Assembly: GCA_009786535.1 (NCBI GenBank)
Contig: WQRX01000016.1
Location: forward strand, 11,956 to 52,675
Source of the DNA: Defluviitaleaceae bacterium
Lineage (GTDB): Bacteria; Bacillota; Clostridia; Lachnospirales; WQUN01
Reading direction: 5' to 3'
Length of the DNA stretch: 40,720 nt
Shown here: positions 1 to 8,206 of the stretch, one piece after another
Position numbering within the stretch: the first letter of the stretch is position 1
Layout: every line of letters starts with the position of its first letter
Position numbers and translations under genes: made by a program
The notes under the pieces: generated by a model
What the model saw: only the letters and a program-made list of their open reading frames with translations
What the model was told of the DNA's origin: nothing
The model's database searches: none

Positions 1-356
1 GAAGCAACGCATATTTTTTTACTTTCTCAATCCCCTTGACTTCGTCCAAGTGTTACAATTTATTCAATATTATAGGATACACGGAGATTTCTTTTCTTGC
101 TGTGTTCGTTTTTATGAGTCAGTTCATTGTGGACACCTTTTAATTTTCATGACATTCGAAAATTCTTTGAGCATTTTTATTAACTCAAAGCTTCCCGACT
201 TGCATTTTTCACAGACTTCACATTTCTTCACAGTGATACACTTGACAAATGACAACAACGAACTCTATAATACGACTCTATGCAATTTGATAGTGTCCAT
301 TTGTTGCGTTTTTCTATAAAATGCAACTCAACAGACAAAGCAAGGAGGCGCATATC
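1..356. other. Upstream non-coding stretch
   Basis: No convincing gene is seen here. It is A+T-rich. An open frame at 50-319 has only a GTG start, no Shine-Dalgarno sequence and a composition unlike a folded protein, and a strong promoter (242-271) lies inside it. The segment after the promoter (about 279-356) is best read as the 5' untranslated region of the gene that starts at 357. Confidence 0.5.
242..271 (+). promoter_or_regulatory. Sigma-A-type promoter for the 357-845 gene
   Basis: TTGACA at 242-247 and TATAAT at 266-271 are perfect consensus hexamers with an 18-bp spacer. Transcription would start near 279 and leave a leader of roughly 78 nt before the TTG start at 357. Confidence 0.65.
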
Positions 357-845
357 TTGAAGCCCGAAGATATTTTACCGAGTGACCGAATTGATTTATT
401 AGGCGAAATTAAGCGTCGTCTTCATGCAACAGATTGTTCGACGCAGAACATTCAAATAATTTTGGATTATTTGACACATGTGTTTTTTATACGCCAAGAT
501 GATGGCGATGTTGGGTTGAATGTTCTTGCAACGGAACAAAAAGAAGCCCTGCGCAAATATCTTATGCGTCACAAGAGTAACAAGAATATATTGAACACAT
601 TGTTGATTTTCCACTTTATTGAATCCAACGCAGACGAAAACGTCACTATTACCTTAAAATTGCTTGAAGATACTTATGCTTTATGCGGGCTAGAAGGAAA
701 ATTAGCGCAGCAGATTCGGGACTATGGTCCGAAATCTCGTCATTCCGTATTCATAACCGAAGAAAGTGGTGGTGGATATCGTATGACGGAAGCTGCTCGC
801 GAGTATATTGCTAAATTTGATTCCTTGGAAAGCGAGAGTGAATAA
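357..845 (+). CDS. Hypothetical protein, possible winged-helix-like C-terminus
   Basis: A 162-residue soluble protein that I do not recognise. The open frame extends up to an ATG at 321, but the start is best placed at TTG 357 because AAGGAGG (342-348) sits 8 nt before it and nothing like that precedes 321. The protein is helical and charged, with no signal peptide or membrane segment. Residues near the C-terminus (GGGYRMTEAAREYI, about 138-151) resemble the closing strand and helix of a winged helix. That is a weak resemblance and no function is claimed. The next gene starts 56 bases downstream on the same strand, so the two may be cotranscribed from the promoter at 242-271. A+T-rich composition fits an accessory gene. 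Confidence 0.6.
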   Translation: MKPEDILPSDRIDLLGEIKRRLHATDCSTQNIQIILDYLTHVFFIRQDDGDVGLNVLATEQKEALRKYLMRHKSNKNILNTLLIFHFIESNADENVTITLKLLEDTYALCGLEGKLAQQIRDYGPKSRHSVFITEESGGGYRMTEAAREYIAKFDSLESESE

Positions 846-901
846 GCATTTGTACCAATAGCCCCTTAATCGACGTGTAATGAATTTACAGAGGTGGCAT
901 C

Positions 902-1978
902 GTGGAAATCGGTAGAGATAATAGACCCGTACCTGAAGAACCAAAGAAACAAGCAAATATGAATCGTATTATAATTTTACTCCTTGGGTATATTTTAGTA
1001 GTTTGTGTGATTGTAAAATTTTTATATCATGGCGAAGCAGATTTAAACAGCGTATTAGCTGCTTTTGGCATTGTATTGGCGGTCACCGTGCCAGTGAGCA
1101 GTGTATTGTGGAAATTTGGCATCATTACTGTTCCTATGCTCTGCGAGAAGTTTCGTGAATTTTACAATAGGAAGGCAAGATTTAAGAAACTTGTCGAGGA
1201 CAGGGAGCTTTCAAAACCTGGGAGTAGTGAATATCAAGATATCCAAAACAGAATTGACATACTGCGCGAATATATAGCAAATGATAAGATTGAAATAAGA
1301 AATTTATGTGTTTGTAAAGAAAGCGATACTTTTCGCAAGATTTTTACGGCGCTAATAACAGTTGTCCTGCTCACTGCTGCAGCGGTTGTTTCTGTGGCTG
1401 CAACTGTGACGGTTGGATTTGTGAGTTTGCAGGAAGAATCCGAAACATCCAGTGCAAATAGCAGTGAAAATGATTTCCTTATCGTGGTTGAGGGAAATGC
1501 AACTGATGTCGGAGATGTGCCTTATGTGGGACAACATGAGGTCGAAGATAATTTTATTTATACTGGCGAAGCAGAACATATGATATCACTAACGGAAGAG
1601 GAACTTCGCTTTCTTCAACTTCTCGTTCATTGGAAGGCAGCTGGAGAAAATGAAAAAGGTCAAATTCTAGTAGTGAATGTTATATTCAATCGGCGCAACA
1701 GCCCAAATTTCCCCAATACAGTAATGGGCGTAATTCGTCAAGGGGGCGCATTTGCAGTCATAGAACGTGATGATTTTGAAACTGTTGCACCAAGCGAACG
1801 CACAATAAGAGCAATAAACAGTGCCCTTGAAGGCGTGGATTATTCACTTGGCGCAACACATTTTCGTAGTTTGTACGGCATAACCCCATATGTATGGCAC
1901 GAGAGAGCTGTACGCGATGGGCGACTTGAGTTTCTTTTCAACCATGGCGGGCATCGCTTCTATCGGGAAATATATTAA
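902..1978 (+). CDS. Membrane-anchored SleB/CwlJ-like hydrolase-domain protein
   Basis: A 358-residue protein with a GTG start at 902, preceded by GAGGTGG at 891-897. Hydrophobic segments lie at about 23-42, 48-72 and 146-175. A charged, probably cytoplasmic region lies between the second and third, and a Ser/Glu-rich linker follows. Residues about 232-345 match the SleB/CwlJ hydrolase fold found in spore-cortex lytic enzymes: the order GQILVVNVIFNRRNSPNFPNTVMGV, the later block ALEGVDYSLGATHF and the overall spacing agree. The family block E-A-R-G-E, whose first Glu is usually taken as catalytic, reads K-A-A-G-E here, so activity is doubtful. The domain would face outward. It may bind or process cell wall, but the substrate is unknown. 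Family membership is fairly sure, catalysis is not. Confidence 0.72.
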   Translation: MEIGRDNRPVPEEPKKQANMNRIIILLLGYILVVCVIVKFLYHGEADLNSVLAAFGIVLAVTVPVSSVLWKFGIITVPMLCEKFREFYNRKARFKKLVEDRELSKPGSSEYQDIQNRIDILREYIANDKIEIRNLCVCKESDTFRKIFTALITVVLLTAAAVVSVAATVTVGFVSLQEESETSSANSSENDFLIVVEGNATDVGDVPYVGQHEVEDNFIYTGEAEHMISLTEEELRFLQLLVHWKAAGENEKGQILVVNVIFNRRNSPNFPNTVMGVIRQGGAFAVIERDDFETVAPSERTIRAINSALEGVDYSLGATHFRSLYGITPYVWHERAVRDGRLEFLFNHGGHRFYREIY

Positions 1979-2043
1979 TTTCAAATTAATTGGTCTGACA
2001 TTTGCGACCTTGCGTTAGAATAGCGTACAAATAATTTTAGCTT

Positions 2044-2073
2044 TTGCATTACGTCACATTTTCATGGTAATAT
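2044..2073 (+). promoter_or_regulatory. Probable promoter for asnS
   Basis: TTGCAT at 2044-2049 and TAATAT at 2068-2073 are spaced by 18 bp. Transcription would start near 2080, so the ATG at 2072 would lie outside the message, which favours translation from 2105. The -35 hexamer is one base off consensus in a key position, so the call is moderate. Confidence 0.4.
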
Positions 2074-2104
2074 GCCTCTATCTTCTATGAAAGCAGGCGA
2101 GAAT

Positions 2105-3478
2105 ATGTACACCAAAAACAAGGATTTATACCGTAGCACTTCCGAATACATGGGGAAAGAAATTACGCTGGGCGGGTGGGTGCGCACCCTGCGCGACAGT
2201 AAAACCTTCGGCTTTATTGAACTAAACGACGGCAGTTTTTTCAAGTCGATACAAGTCGTTTTTGACGAAGGGCTTACAGGCGCAATGGGCTTTGCGGAAG
2301 TGACAAAGCTGGGCGTTGGCGCGTGCATTACGGTGCGCGGCACAGTGGTGGAAAGCCAAGGCGCAAAGCAGCCCTTCGAGGTAAAAGCGATAAGCATTAC
2401 GCTGGAGGGTGCTTGCCCTACGGACTATCCCCTGCAAAAAAAGCGGCACGGCTTCGAATTTTTGCGCACCATTGCACACCTGCGCCCGCGTACCAACACG
2501 TATGCGGCGGTGTTTCGCGTGCGCTCGCTTGCAAGCTTCGCCGTGCATGAATACTTTAACCGGCGTAATTTCGTGCATGTGCACACACCCATTTTAACGG
2601 GCAACGACGGTGAAGGCGCGGGCGAAATGTTTCGCGTTACCACACTGCCCGCGGGCGAAACGGATATGGCAAAGGACTTCTTCGGTAAGCCCGCAATGCT
2701 CACTGTTACGGGGCAGCTTGCGGTAGAGCCGTTTTGTTTATCCCTGCGCGACGTGTACACCTTTGGACCTACCTTCCGCGCCGAGCCTTCCAATACCACT
2801 ACCCATGCGGCAGAATTTTGGATGATAGAGCCGGAACTCGCCTTCGCAGATTTGGATAATTACCTGGAAAACGCCGAGGGCTTGGTTAAGCACGTGGTAC
2901 GCTATGTGTTGGAAAACGCACCCGAGGAAATGGCGTTTTTTGAGCAGTTTATCGAACCCGGGTTGCTTGCCCGCTTGCAAGCATTGTTGGACGCAAAATT
3001 CGCCCGCTGCACGTACACAGAAGCGATTGAGCTGCTCAAAAAATCAGGTAAAAAATTCGAATTCCCCTGCAACTGGGGCGACGATTTAAAAACCGAACAC
3101 GAGCGCTACCTCTGCGAAGAAGTGTACAACGGTCCCGTATACCTCACCGACTATCCCCGCGATTTTAAGGCATTTTACATGCGCCTAAACGACGACAAAA
3201 AAACCGTCGCCTGCGCCGACCTACTCGTACCCGGCGTAGGCGAACTCATTGGCGGTAGCCAGCGAGAGGAACGCATGGACATACTGCACGATAGCCTTGC
3301 CTTCCACGGCTTAGCCGCCGAGGATTACGATTGGTACATTGACCTGCGCCGTTTTGGCGGCGTAAAACACGCGGGCTACGGCATGGGCTTCGAGCGATTT
3401 TTAATGTATTTGACAGGCATGAAGAACATTCGCGACGTTGTGCCATATCCAAGAACTGTGGACAATCTAGCGTATTAA
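2105..3478 (+). CDS. asnS: Asparaginyl-tRNA synthetase
   Basis: Charges tRNA-Asn with asparagine using ATP in the cytoplasm. The 457-residue product has the class IIb layout. The N-terminal OB-fold that reads the anticodon is seen in [18 protein letters not shown] (about residues 20-37). Motif 2 is [19 protein letters not shown], and motif 3 is the glycine-rich [15 protein letters not shown] near the C-terminus, followed by RDVVPYPRT. Length is normal for the family. Three in-frame ATGs exist (2072, 2087, 2105). I chose 2105 because the protein then begins like typical AsnS, AGGCGAG lies just before it, and the predicted promoter ends at 2073. The tdh gene follows 14 bases later and is probably cotranscribed. 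Confidence 0.93.
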   Translation: MYTKNKDLYRSTSEYMGKEITLGGWVRTLRDSKTFGFIELNDGSFFKSIQVVFDEGLTGAMGFAEVTKLGVGACITVRGTVVESQGAKQPFEVKAISITLEGACPTDYPLQKKRHGFEFLRTIAHLRPRTNTYAAVFRVRSLASFAVHEYFNRRNFVHVHTPILTGNDGEGAGEMFRVTTLPAGETDMAKDFFGKPAMLTVTGQLAVEPFCLSLRDVYTFGPTFRAEPSNTTTHAAEFWMIEPELAFADLDNYLENAEGLVKHVVRYVLENAPEEMAFFEQFIEPGLLARLQALLDAKFARCTYTEAIELLKKSGKKFEFPCNWGDDLKTEHERYLCEEVYNGPVYLTDYPRDFKAFYMRLNDDKKTVACADLLVPGVGELIGGSQREERMDILHDSLAFHGLAAEDYDWYIDLRRFGGVKHAGYGMGFERFLMYLTGMKNIRDVVPYPRTVDNLAY

Positions 3479-3492
3479 TTGGGGGTTTTTCT

Positions 3493-4539
3493 ATGAAAGC
3501 CATCGTAAAAAACGCCGCCGCACCCAACGGGCTGGAGATGCAAGACCGCCCAACGCCCGAAATTAACGGCTATGAAGTGCTAATCAAAATCAAAAAAACC
3601 GCCATCTGCGGTACAGACGTTCATATCTACAACTGGGACGAATGGGCGCAAAAAACCATTAAAACGCCGCAAGTCATCGGGCACGAATTTGTGGGCACAG
3701 TCATGGAAGTAGGCAAGCATGTTTCTCACCTAACGGCGGGGCAATTGGTTAGCGGCGAGGGGCATATCGTGTGTGGTACATGCCGCCATTGCATCACGGG
3801 TGCGCCGCATTTGTGCCGCAAAACGGTGGGCATTGGCGTAAATATCGACGGCGTTTTCTCGGAATACATCGCAATCCCCGCGGGTAACGTATGGGTGTGC
3901 GACCCCGCAATTCCCGAGGATATTTTGAGCATACAAGACCCCTTAGGCAACGCGGTACACACGGCACTCGCCTTCCCCGTAGCAGGCGAAGACGTGATTG
4001 TAACGGGGGCGGGTCCTATCGGGCTTATGTCCATTCCCATTTTGCGGCGCACGGGCGCGCGCAACGTGGTGGTCACCGATATTAACCCTCGGCGCCTAGA
4101 TATGGCGATGCAAATGGGCGCAACCGCAACGGTAAACGTCCGCGAGCAAACCGTGGCACAGTTCCTGGAAAAAAACGCTACCCGCCTACGCTTAAAAGAA
4201 GGCTTCGACGTCGGCTTAGAAATGTCCGGCAGCCCTGCCGCCTTCGCAGAAATGATTAACGCAATGGCAAACGGGGGAAAAATTGCGCTCTTGGGCATTC
4301 TGCCTTCTGCCGCGCAAGCCAATTGGAATACGGTCGTGTTCAACAGCCTAACCATTAAGGGCATCTACGGGCGCGAAATGTACGATACATGGTACAAAAT
4401 GTCTGCCCTGCTCCAGTCGGGGCTGGACAAAAAAGTTGCACCCATTATCACCCACCGCTTCCCTTACACCCAATTTGCCGAAGCCTTCCAAACCGCCGCA
4501 AGCGGCGAGGCGGGTAAAGTAGTGCTGGACTGGGAATAA
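3493..4539 (+). CDS. tdh: L-threonine 3-dehydrogenase (zinc-dependent)
   Basis: Oxidises L-threonine to 2-amino-3-ketobutyrate with NAD+, the first step from threonine to glycine and acetyl-CoA. This 348-residue medium-chain dehydrogenase keeps the catalytic zinc set Cys39, His64 and Glu65, and the structural zinc cysteines 94, 97, 100 and 108. The Rossmann motif GAGPIG lies at about residue 173. AICGTDVHIYNWDEW near the N-terminus and the late block IYGREMYDTWYKM are typical of Tdh rather than of sorbitol or alcohol dehydrogenases. The start follows a GGGGG tract in the short gap after asnS. No kbl (the usual partner) is next to it in this window. Zinc-dependent 2,3-butanediol dehydrogenase is the main alternative, but is less likely. 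Confidence 0.9.
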   Translation: MKAIVKNAAAPNGLEMQDRPTPEINGYEVLIKIKKTAICGTDVHIYNWDEWAQKTIKTPQVIGHEFVGTVMEVGKHVSHLTAGQLVSGEGHIVCGTCRHCITGAPHLCRKTVGIGVNIDGVFSEYIAIPAGNVWVCDPAIPEDILSIQDPLGNAVHTALAFPVAGEDVIVTGAGPIGLMSIPILRRTGARNVVVTDINPRRLDMAMQMGATATVNVREQTVAQFLEKNATRLRLKEGFDVGLEMSGSPAAFAEMINAMANGGKIALLGILPSAAQANWNTVVFNSLTIKGIYGREMYDTWYKMSALLQSGLDKKVAPIITHRFPYTQFAEAFQTAASGEAGKVVLDWE

Positions 4540-4572
4540 ATAATATGCAATAATGCACGCATCTTTTAGAAA

Positions 4573-4934
4573 GGGGCTGTAATGGTTTCGACGGGGATTC
4601 TGAAAATAGAGATAGCCATCCGTGGCTTGGTAACCACGATAATCAAGGCCAACCTAAAAAATAAACAACAACAATAATTATCAACTCGCTGCTGCTTAAT
4701 TAACTAAGCGTTAGTCAGCCGTCGGTCCTGGTTTTCTCGTAGGCTAGAATACCGGCGTCGATTATACGAGGCACTTCTTCACTCTCGCCTCGGGGTGCAG
4801 GAAGAAATAGAGGCTACCAAAACCCGCAGCGCGTTGGTTCGCGGCAGGCAGAGGGAACGTTAAAAAGCCAACTGTGATGGGAGAAGTCTTTATCGAAGGG
4901 TTTTCGGACAGGGGTTCGACTCCCCTCAGCTCCA
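4573..4934 (+). ncRNA. ssrA: Transfer-messenger RNA (tmRNA), one-piece
   Basis: Rescues stalled ribosomes and tags the unfinished protein for proteolysis, together with SmpB. The 5' end GGGGCTGTAATGGTTTCGAC and the 3' T-arm GGTTCGACTCCCCTCAGCTCC are textbook tmRNA. GGGGCTG (4573-4579) pairs with CAGCTCC (4927-4933), and A4934 is the discriminator. CCA is not encoded. The tag frame starts at AAA 4658, just after an in-frame TAA, and ends at TAA 4697-4699. It encodes KINNNNNYQLAAA, with the hydrophobic Ala-rich end expected of a degron. The resume codon is inferred and could be one codon later. The ends are set by the acceptor stem. Confidence 0.96.
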
Positions 4935-4949
4935 GAATTAGGAACAAAA

Positions 4950-4990
4950 GCGAACCCTCCCCGAATTTTCTTCGTCGGGGAAGTGTTCGC
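4950..4990 (+). other. Long hairpin just after ssrA
   Basis: GCGAAC (4950-4955) pairs with GTTCGC (4985-4990), and CCCCGA (4959-4964) pairs with TCGGGG (4975-4980). The result is a two-part stem with an internal loop. No T-run follows, so it is more likely a 3' processing or stability element of the tmRNA precursor than a terminator. The true terminator is at 5008-5046. Confidence 0.45.
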
Positions 4991-5007
4991 GGTGGAGTTC
5001 TCGTTAG

Positions 5008-5046
5008 AACAGCCTAGCGGTTTGTAACCGTAAGGCTGTTTTTGTT
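5008..5046 (+). terminator. Rho-independent terminator of ssrA
   Basis: AACAGCCT (5008-5015) pairs with AGGCTGTT (5033-5040), with a second inner pairing of GGTT with AACC. The stem is followed by TTTGTT. It closes the asnS-tdh-ssrA region before the accessory island. Confidence 0.8.
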
Positions 5047-5121
5047 AAATGATGTATTTTAATGACGAATACTAAAAAGCGTGGTAATATGTACAAAAAA
5101 TTGGCGAAAAGGAGAGTCACG

Positions 5122-5856
5122 ATGAATTTTTGCTCAAACTGTGGAAGCCAATTAACATCTGGAGTCAAGTTTTGTTCTGAATGCGGCACACAAATATCTT
5201 CAATTAGTAACCCAAACCAACGCCAACAAGAATTTGATGGTAAAATTTTGAAATGTTCTAATTGTGGAAATCCACTCAAATCATTTGAAGCCACTTGCTC
5301 AACATGTGGACATGAATTGCGCGGGGCAAAAGCTCTGAGTGCTGTAAGTGAATTAGCAAGTAAAATCGAAACAGTTAGCGCAAGTGCTACTTATCTTGAC
5401 ACAAGACCAGCAGAAACAACCGATAAGCAAAAAGGTTTTTTTCGGAGCATGTTGGATGAAGAGGCTGCTGAGCGTGCCGCATCTCAAATTGAAAAACAAA
5501 AAATTAATTTAATCAAAAGTTTTCCTGTGCCAAATACTAAAGAAGATATTCTTGAATTTGCATTTTTAGCATCATCGAATGTAGATACATCAAGTTTTGG
5601 TCGCTTTTTTGGTGAGGGGAAAGAAGAAGAACTTTCACTAGCATGGTTTTCAAAATTCAAACATGTGTACGCAAAGGCCGAGAAGATGTTTGGCACTGAA
5701 GATGATTTTTTACAAATAAAACAATTATATGAAGATTGTCAGCGCGAAATAAATAAACAAAAAACAATATTCTACTTAAAAATAATAATCCCAATTGTTT
5801 TATTCGTTGGTTTCTTTGCTATAATGATTTACCTTGAAACTACTGGTGTAATATAA
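5122..5856 (+). CDS. Double zinc-ribbon protein with C-terminal membrane anchor
   Basis: A 244-residue protein. The start at 5122 is chosen because AAAGGAG lies right before it. The frame upstream to 5062 has no ribosome binding site, and zinc-ribbon proteins of this kind begin MxFCxxCG. Two four-cysteine ribbons are present: C4, C7, C18, C21 and C45, C48, C59, C62. The middle (about 75-210) is charged and helical. One hydrophobic segment of about 22 residues lies near the C-terminus (about 215-238), so the ribbons should face the cytoplasm. The next gene encodes an SPFH/GYF protein. In Bacillus, SPFH protein YdjI also lies beside small membrane proteins (ydjGHI, with pspA), so a membrane-stress or membrane-organising role is a reasonable inference, but not shown. 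Confidence 0.75.
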   Translation: MNFCSNCGSQLTSGVKFCSECGTQISSISNPNQRQQEFDGKILKCSNCGNPLKSFEATCSTCGHELRGAKALSAVSELASKIETVSASATYLDTRPAETTDKQKGFFRSMLDEEAAERAASQIEKQKINLIKSFPVPNTKEDILEFAFLASSNVDTSSFGRFFGEGKEEELSLAWFSKFKHVYAKAEKMFGTEDDFLQIKQLYEDCQREINKQKTIFYLKIIIPIVLFVGFFAIMIYLETTGVI

Positions 5857-5912
5857 TAAAATTCACGTTTATTATAACACCTTTTTGAAATTGAAACGGA
5901 AGGAAAATGTGC

Positions 5913-7265
5913 ATGTCATTATTTAATCGAAAAAATAGCGGCACAATGGATGTCATCCGCTGTGATGAACCTTCATATTTAATTTGGAAATGGCATCCCG
6001 CTGGTTTTGATGCTGGCAACAACAAACGTGAAAACGCCATTCGATACGGTTCGTCCTTGCGTGTCAAAGAGGGTGAAGTTGCAATTCTTGTTTATGCTCA
6101 AGCTGATGGCACAGAAGTAGAATATGCCGAAGGGCCATGCAATAGGCTTATCGAATCCGCAAACTTTCCGATATTGGCGAGCATTGTGGGACTGGCTTAT
6201 GCGGGAGGCTCGCCATTTCAGGCGGAAGTTTATTTCATCAACCTTGCAACGGTTATACAAACTCCGTTTGCGGTTCCCTTCTTTGATGTGTTTGACCCAC
6301 GCTTTTCGGATTTCTCTGTTCCAATTGCCATACGGGGGAGGATAAGTTTCAATATTACAGATTACCAAGAGTTCATTAAGTTGCATAGGTTAATCAATTT
6401 TGACTTGGCAACATTTCAAACGCAGATTAGAGATGCTACTATAAAATACGTCAAGAGCGTAGTTGCGAACATACCCAGCGATAAAAATATTCCTGTTATT
6501 CAAATCGAGCGGCAAATTGAACAAATAAGTAACACCGTCGAAGAACAACTCAGATACCGATTGATGGTTGATTTTGGTGTATCAGTTACGGGCATAGACA
6601 TAAGTACAGTCGAAGTTGATAAAACAAGTAACGGATATATGCAGCTTATGCGTGTGACGCAAGACGTTGCTACAGCTACTGTTCAAGCGCAAACAGAAGC
6701 CGCGGTGAGAGACATACAAGACAAACAACGCATCCATGCAAAAAATTTACAAGAAACATTGCGAATGCAACGGGAGGAAGGGCAGTACTCACAACGCAAG
6801 CAAACCCAAATGGCAAACTTTGCAGCATACCAAACGGAAGCCCAAGCCGAAGTTGGCGTGGCTGGTGCAAATGCGCTTGGACAAATGTGCTCTAATGATA
6901 CGGGAAGTGTGAGTGGTGAAGGCGGATTTAATCCCGCTATTATGATTGCTGGCATGGCGGTTGGCGGTGCAATGGGACAAAATATTGCGGGAACGATGAA
7001 CAACATGATGACAGGTGTTCGACAACCTTCTGGTCAAGCAATGCCTCCCCCTATACCGAAAGTAGTTTACAACGTAGCATTAAACGACAAGTCCGCTGGT
7101 CCATTTGACTTGGATACTTTATCTCAAATGATTCTTGTCGGAACACTTGCCCGAGAAACATTAGTTTGGAAAAATGGAATGGCGAATTGGGAAAAAGCTG
7201 GGGATGTTCACGAGTTGCAAAGTATTTTTTCAACATTACCGCCACCCTTGCCTTCAGCAAAATAA
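5913..7265 (+). CDS. SPFH (band 7)-domain protein with C-terminal GYF_2 domain
   Basis: A 450-residue protein. The start at ATG 5913 is preferred over ATG 5907 because GGAAGG (5898-5903) lies 9 nt upstream of it. Residues about 15-240 match the YdjI / 'virion core protein-like' SPFH family: SYLIWKWHPAG near the start, YVKSVVANIPSD, and VTGIDISTVEVD. An Ala/Gln/Glu-rich coiled coil follows (about 240-300), then a Gly/Met/Ala-rich hydrophobic stretch (about 305-355). The C-terminus (about 386-430) is a GYF_2-type module (SAGPFDLDTLSQMI, then VWKNGMANWEKA), which normally binds proline-rich peptides, and a PPPLP tail comes last. No classical membrane helix is evident. It probably forms oligomers on the membrane with the zinc-ribbon protein encoded 56 bases upstream. 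Confidence 0.82.
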   Translation: MSLFNRKNSGTMDVIRCDEPSYLIWKWHPAGFDAGNNKRENAIRYGSSLRVKEGEVAILVYAQADGTEVEYAEGPCNRLIESANFPILASIVGLAYAGGSPFQAEVYFINLATVIQTPFAVPFFDVFDPRFSDFSVPIAIRGRISFNITDYQEFIKLHRLINFDLATFQTQIRDATIKYVKSVVANIPSDKNIPVIQIERQIEQISNTVEEQLRYRLMVDFGVSVTGIDISTVEVDKTSNGYMQLMRVTQDVATATVQAQTEAAVRDIQDKQRIHAKNLQETLRMQREEGQYSQRKQTQMANFAAYQTEAQAEVGVAGANALGQMCSNDTGSVSGEGGFNPAIMIAGMAVGGAMGQNIAGTMNNMMTGVRQPSGQAMPPPIPKVVYNVALNDKSAGPFDLDTLSQMILVGTLARETLVWKNGMANWEKAGDVHELQSIFSTLPPPLPSAK

Positions 7266-7428
7266 AAATAAGCACTTCCTCATCAAATCGGAAATAATTT
7301 TACAACAAACCACGAAGCGAGTATAACGTCCAACATAATAATAACTTGCCAAGCGTTCTACACGGTTTCGCCGCCAAAATAGTCTAGACCTACCAAAATG
7401 GTACTTCTGAAAACATCAGTAAAAAGAT

Positions 7429-7466
7429 AAAACGAAGGAGCGACCATCTAACAGCTCCCTCGTTTT
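7429..7466. terminator. Terminator after the SPFH gene
   Basis: AAAACGAAGGAGC (7429-7441) pairs with GCTCCCTCGTTTT (7454-7466) around a 12-nt loop. A-rich and T-rich arms on both sides make it usable in both directions. It lies 163 bases past the SPFH stop. Confidence 0.75.
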
Positions 7467-7838
7467 GTCGTTAGGCAACCTGCTTCCATGTCCCCGTTGT
7501 TGGTATAATTTTCTACCCCTGTTTTATTTGCCATTCGGTAAATTCTCGTTGACCGCCCTCATTCTCGAAGTAGGCAACCATAGCCAGGCACAGGCACCGA
7601 ACAAACGTTTTCATTGCATCAGCTGGCGGTTCCTAATTTTCACGTTTAATTATTTGCGTTGGCCTCTTTCAAATTTTTTATATAAAACAATATGGCGACC
7701 GCTTATCAAGAAAAAAACAAATTAATAATTGATTTACATGTGTAGCGATTTACGATTGACTGCTGCGCCTCATCGTGATAGGCTTGTGTTGCAAGTTCAA
7801 CGCATTACCTATTCACAAAAAGAATGGAAGCAGGCGCA
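7467..7838. other. Gene-poor stretch in the accessory island
   Basis: No solid gene is seen. A plus-strand frame at 7465-7725 starts inside the terminator, lacks a ribosome binding site and is rich in Phe, Trp and Cys, so I reject it. The only coding-like signal is a short minus-strand frame at 7513-7614, listed separately. The stretch is probably debris from mobile-element turnover. Confidence 0.4.
7513..7614 (-). pseudogene. Short coding-like remnant
   Basis: A 33-residue frame on the minus strand ending QREFTEWQIKQG. Its composition (acidic, with Tyr, Phe and Trp in amphipathic spacing) looks like the tail of a real protein. There is no ribosome binding site, and a stop lies a few codons upstream of its ATG. 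I do not recognise the family. A chance frame is quite possible. Confidence 0.2.
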
Positions 7839-8153
7839 ATGATATCGATAGGCGAACGGTTGCGGGGGCTAAGGGAAAGCATAGAAATTTCACAAGCGAA
7901 ACTTGCAAAGCTGTGTGAAGCCACGCCATCAACAATTAACCGTTATGAGCATAATCACTCCGAAGTCCCTTACAAGATTTTAATTTGGTATGCTGATTAT
8001 TTTGACGTATCACTCGACTATATTTTAGGGAGAACAGACAAACCCGAAGGCAAGCTATATAAACATCAACCTAATGTATTGAAAATAAAAATCGCACAAA
8101 ACGATGATTTCAAAGATTTCATAGAAGCCTGTTTCGACCCACGCCTCCCATGA
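7839..8153 (+). CDS. XRE-family transcriptional regulator, C-terminus probably frameshifted
   Basis: A 104-residue DNA-binding protein. The helix-turn-helix (about residues 4-62) is of the Cro/CI type, with SQAKLAKLCEATPSTINRYE carrying the two key helices. VSLDYILGRTD, the usual end of this domain, follows. The start at 7839 (MISIGERL) matches the family, and an ATG five codons upstream is an alternative. The frame stops at 8153, but the next frame, opening at ATG 8150, adds MNNKLKEMMLKLAEGDE and ends at 8203. Homologues I recall carry such a tail joined directly after a D-P-x-S-P segment, so a one-base loss near 8143-8149 probably split the end off. The DNA-binding part is intact. It probably regulates the adjacent phage-like genes. 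Confidence 0.8.
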   Translation: MISIGERLRGLRESIEISQAKLAKLCEATPSTINRYEHNHSEVPYKILIWYADYFDVSLDYILGRTDKPEGKLYKHQPNVLKIKIAQNDDFKDFIEACFDPRLP

Positions 8154-8206
8154 ACAACAAATTGAAAGAAATGATGCTCAAACTGGCAGAGGGAGATGAG
8201 TAGCAC

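Noticed and set aside
50..319. 89-codon plus-strand frame at the window start
   Set aside because: GTG start without a ribosome binding site, and a consensus promoter at 242-271 lies within it. Composition is not protein-like.
1979..2104. T-box leader before asnS
   Set aside because: asnS in Firmicutes can have a T-box, but neither the conserved TGGNACCGCG block nor a specifier-loop structure is seen, and the gap is too short.
3726..4364. 212-codon minus-strand frame opposite tdh
   Set aside because: Shadow of a GC-richer real gene. tdh has intact zinc ligands and Rossmann motif, while the shadow has no family features.
7465..7725. 86-codon plus-strand frame
   Set aside because: Begins inside a terminator stem, has no ribosome binding site and no recognisable domain.
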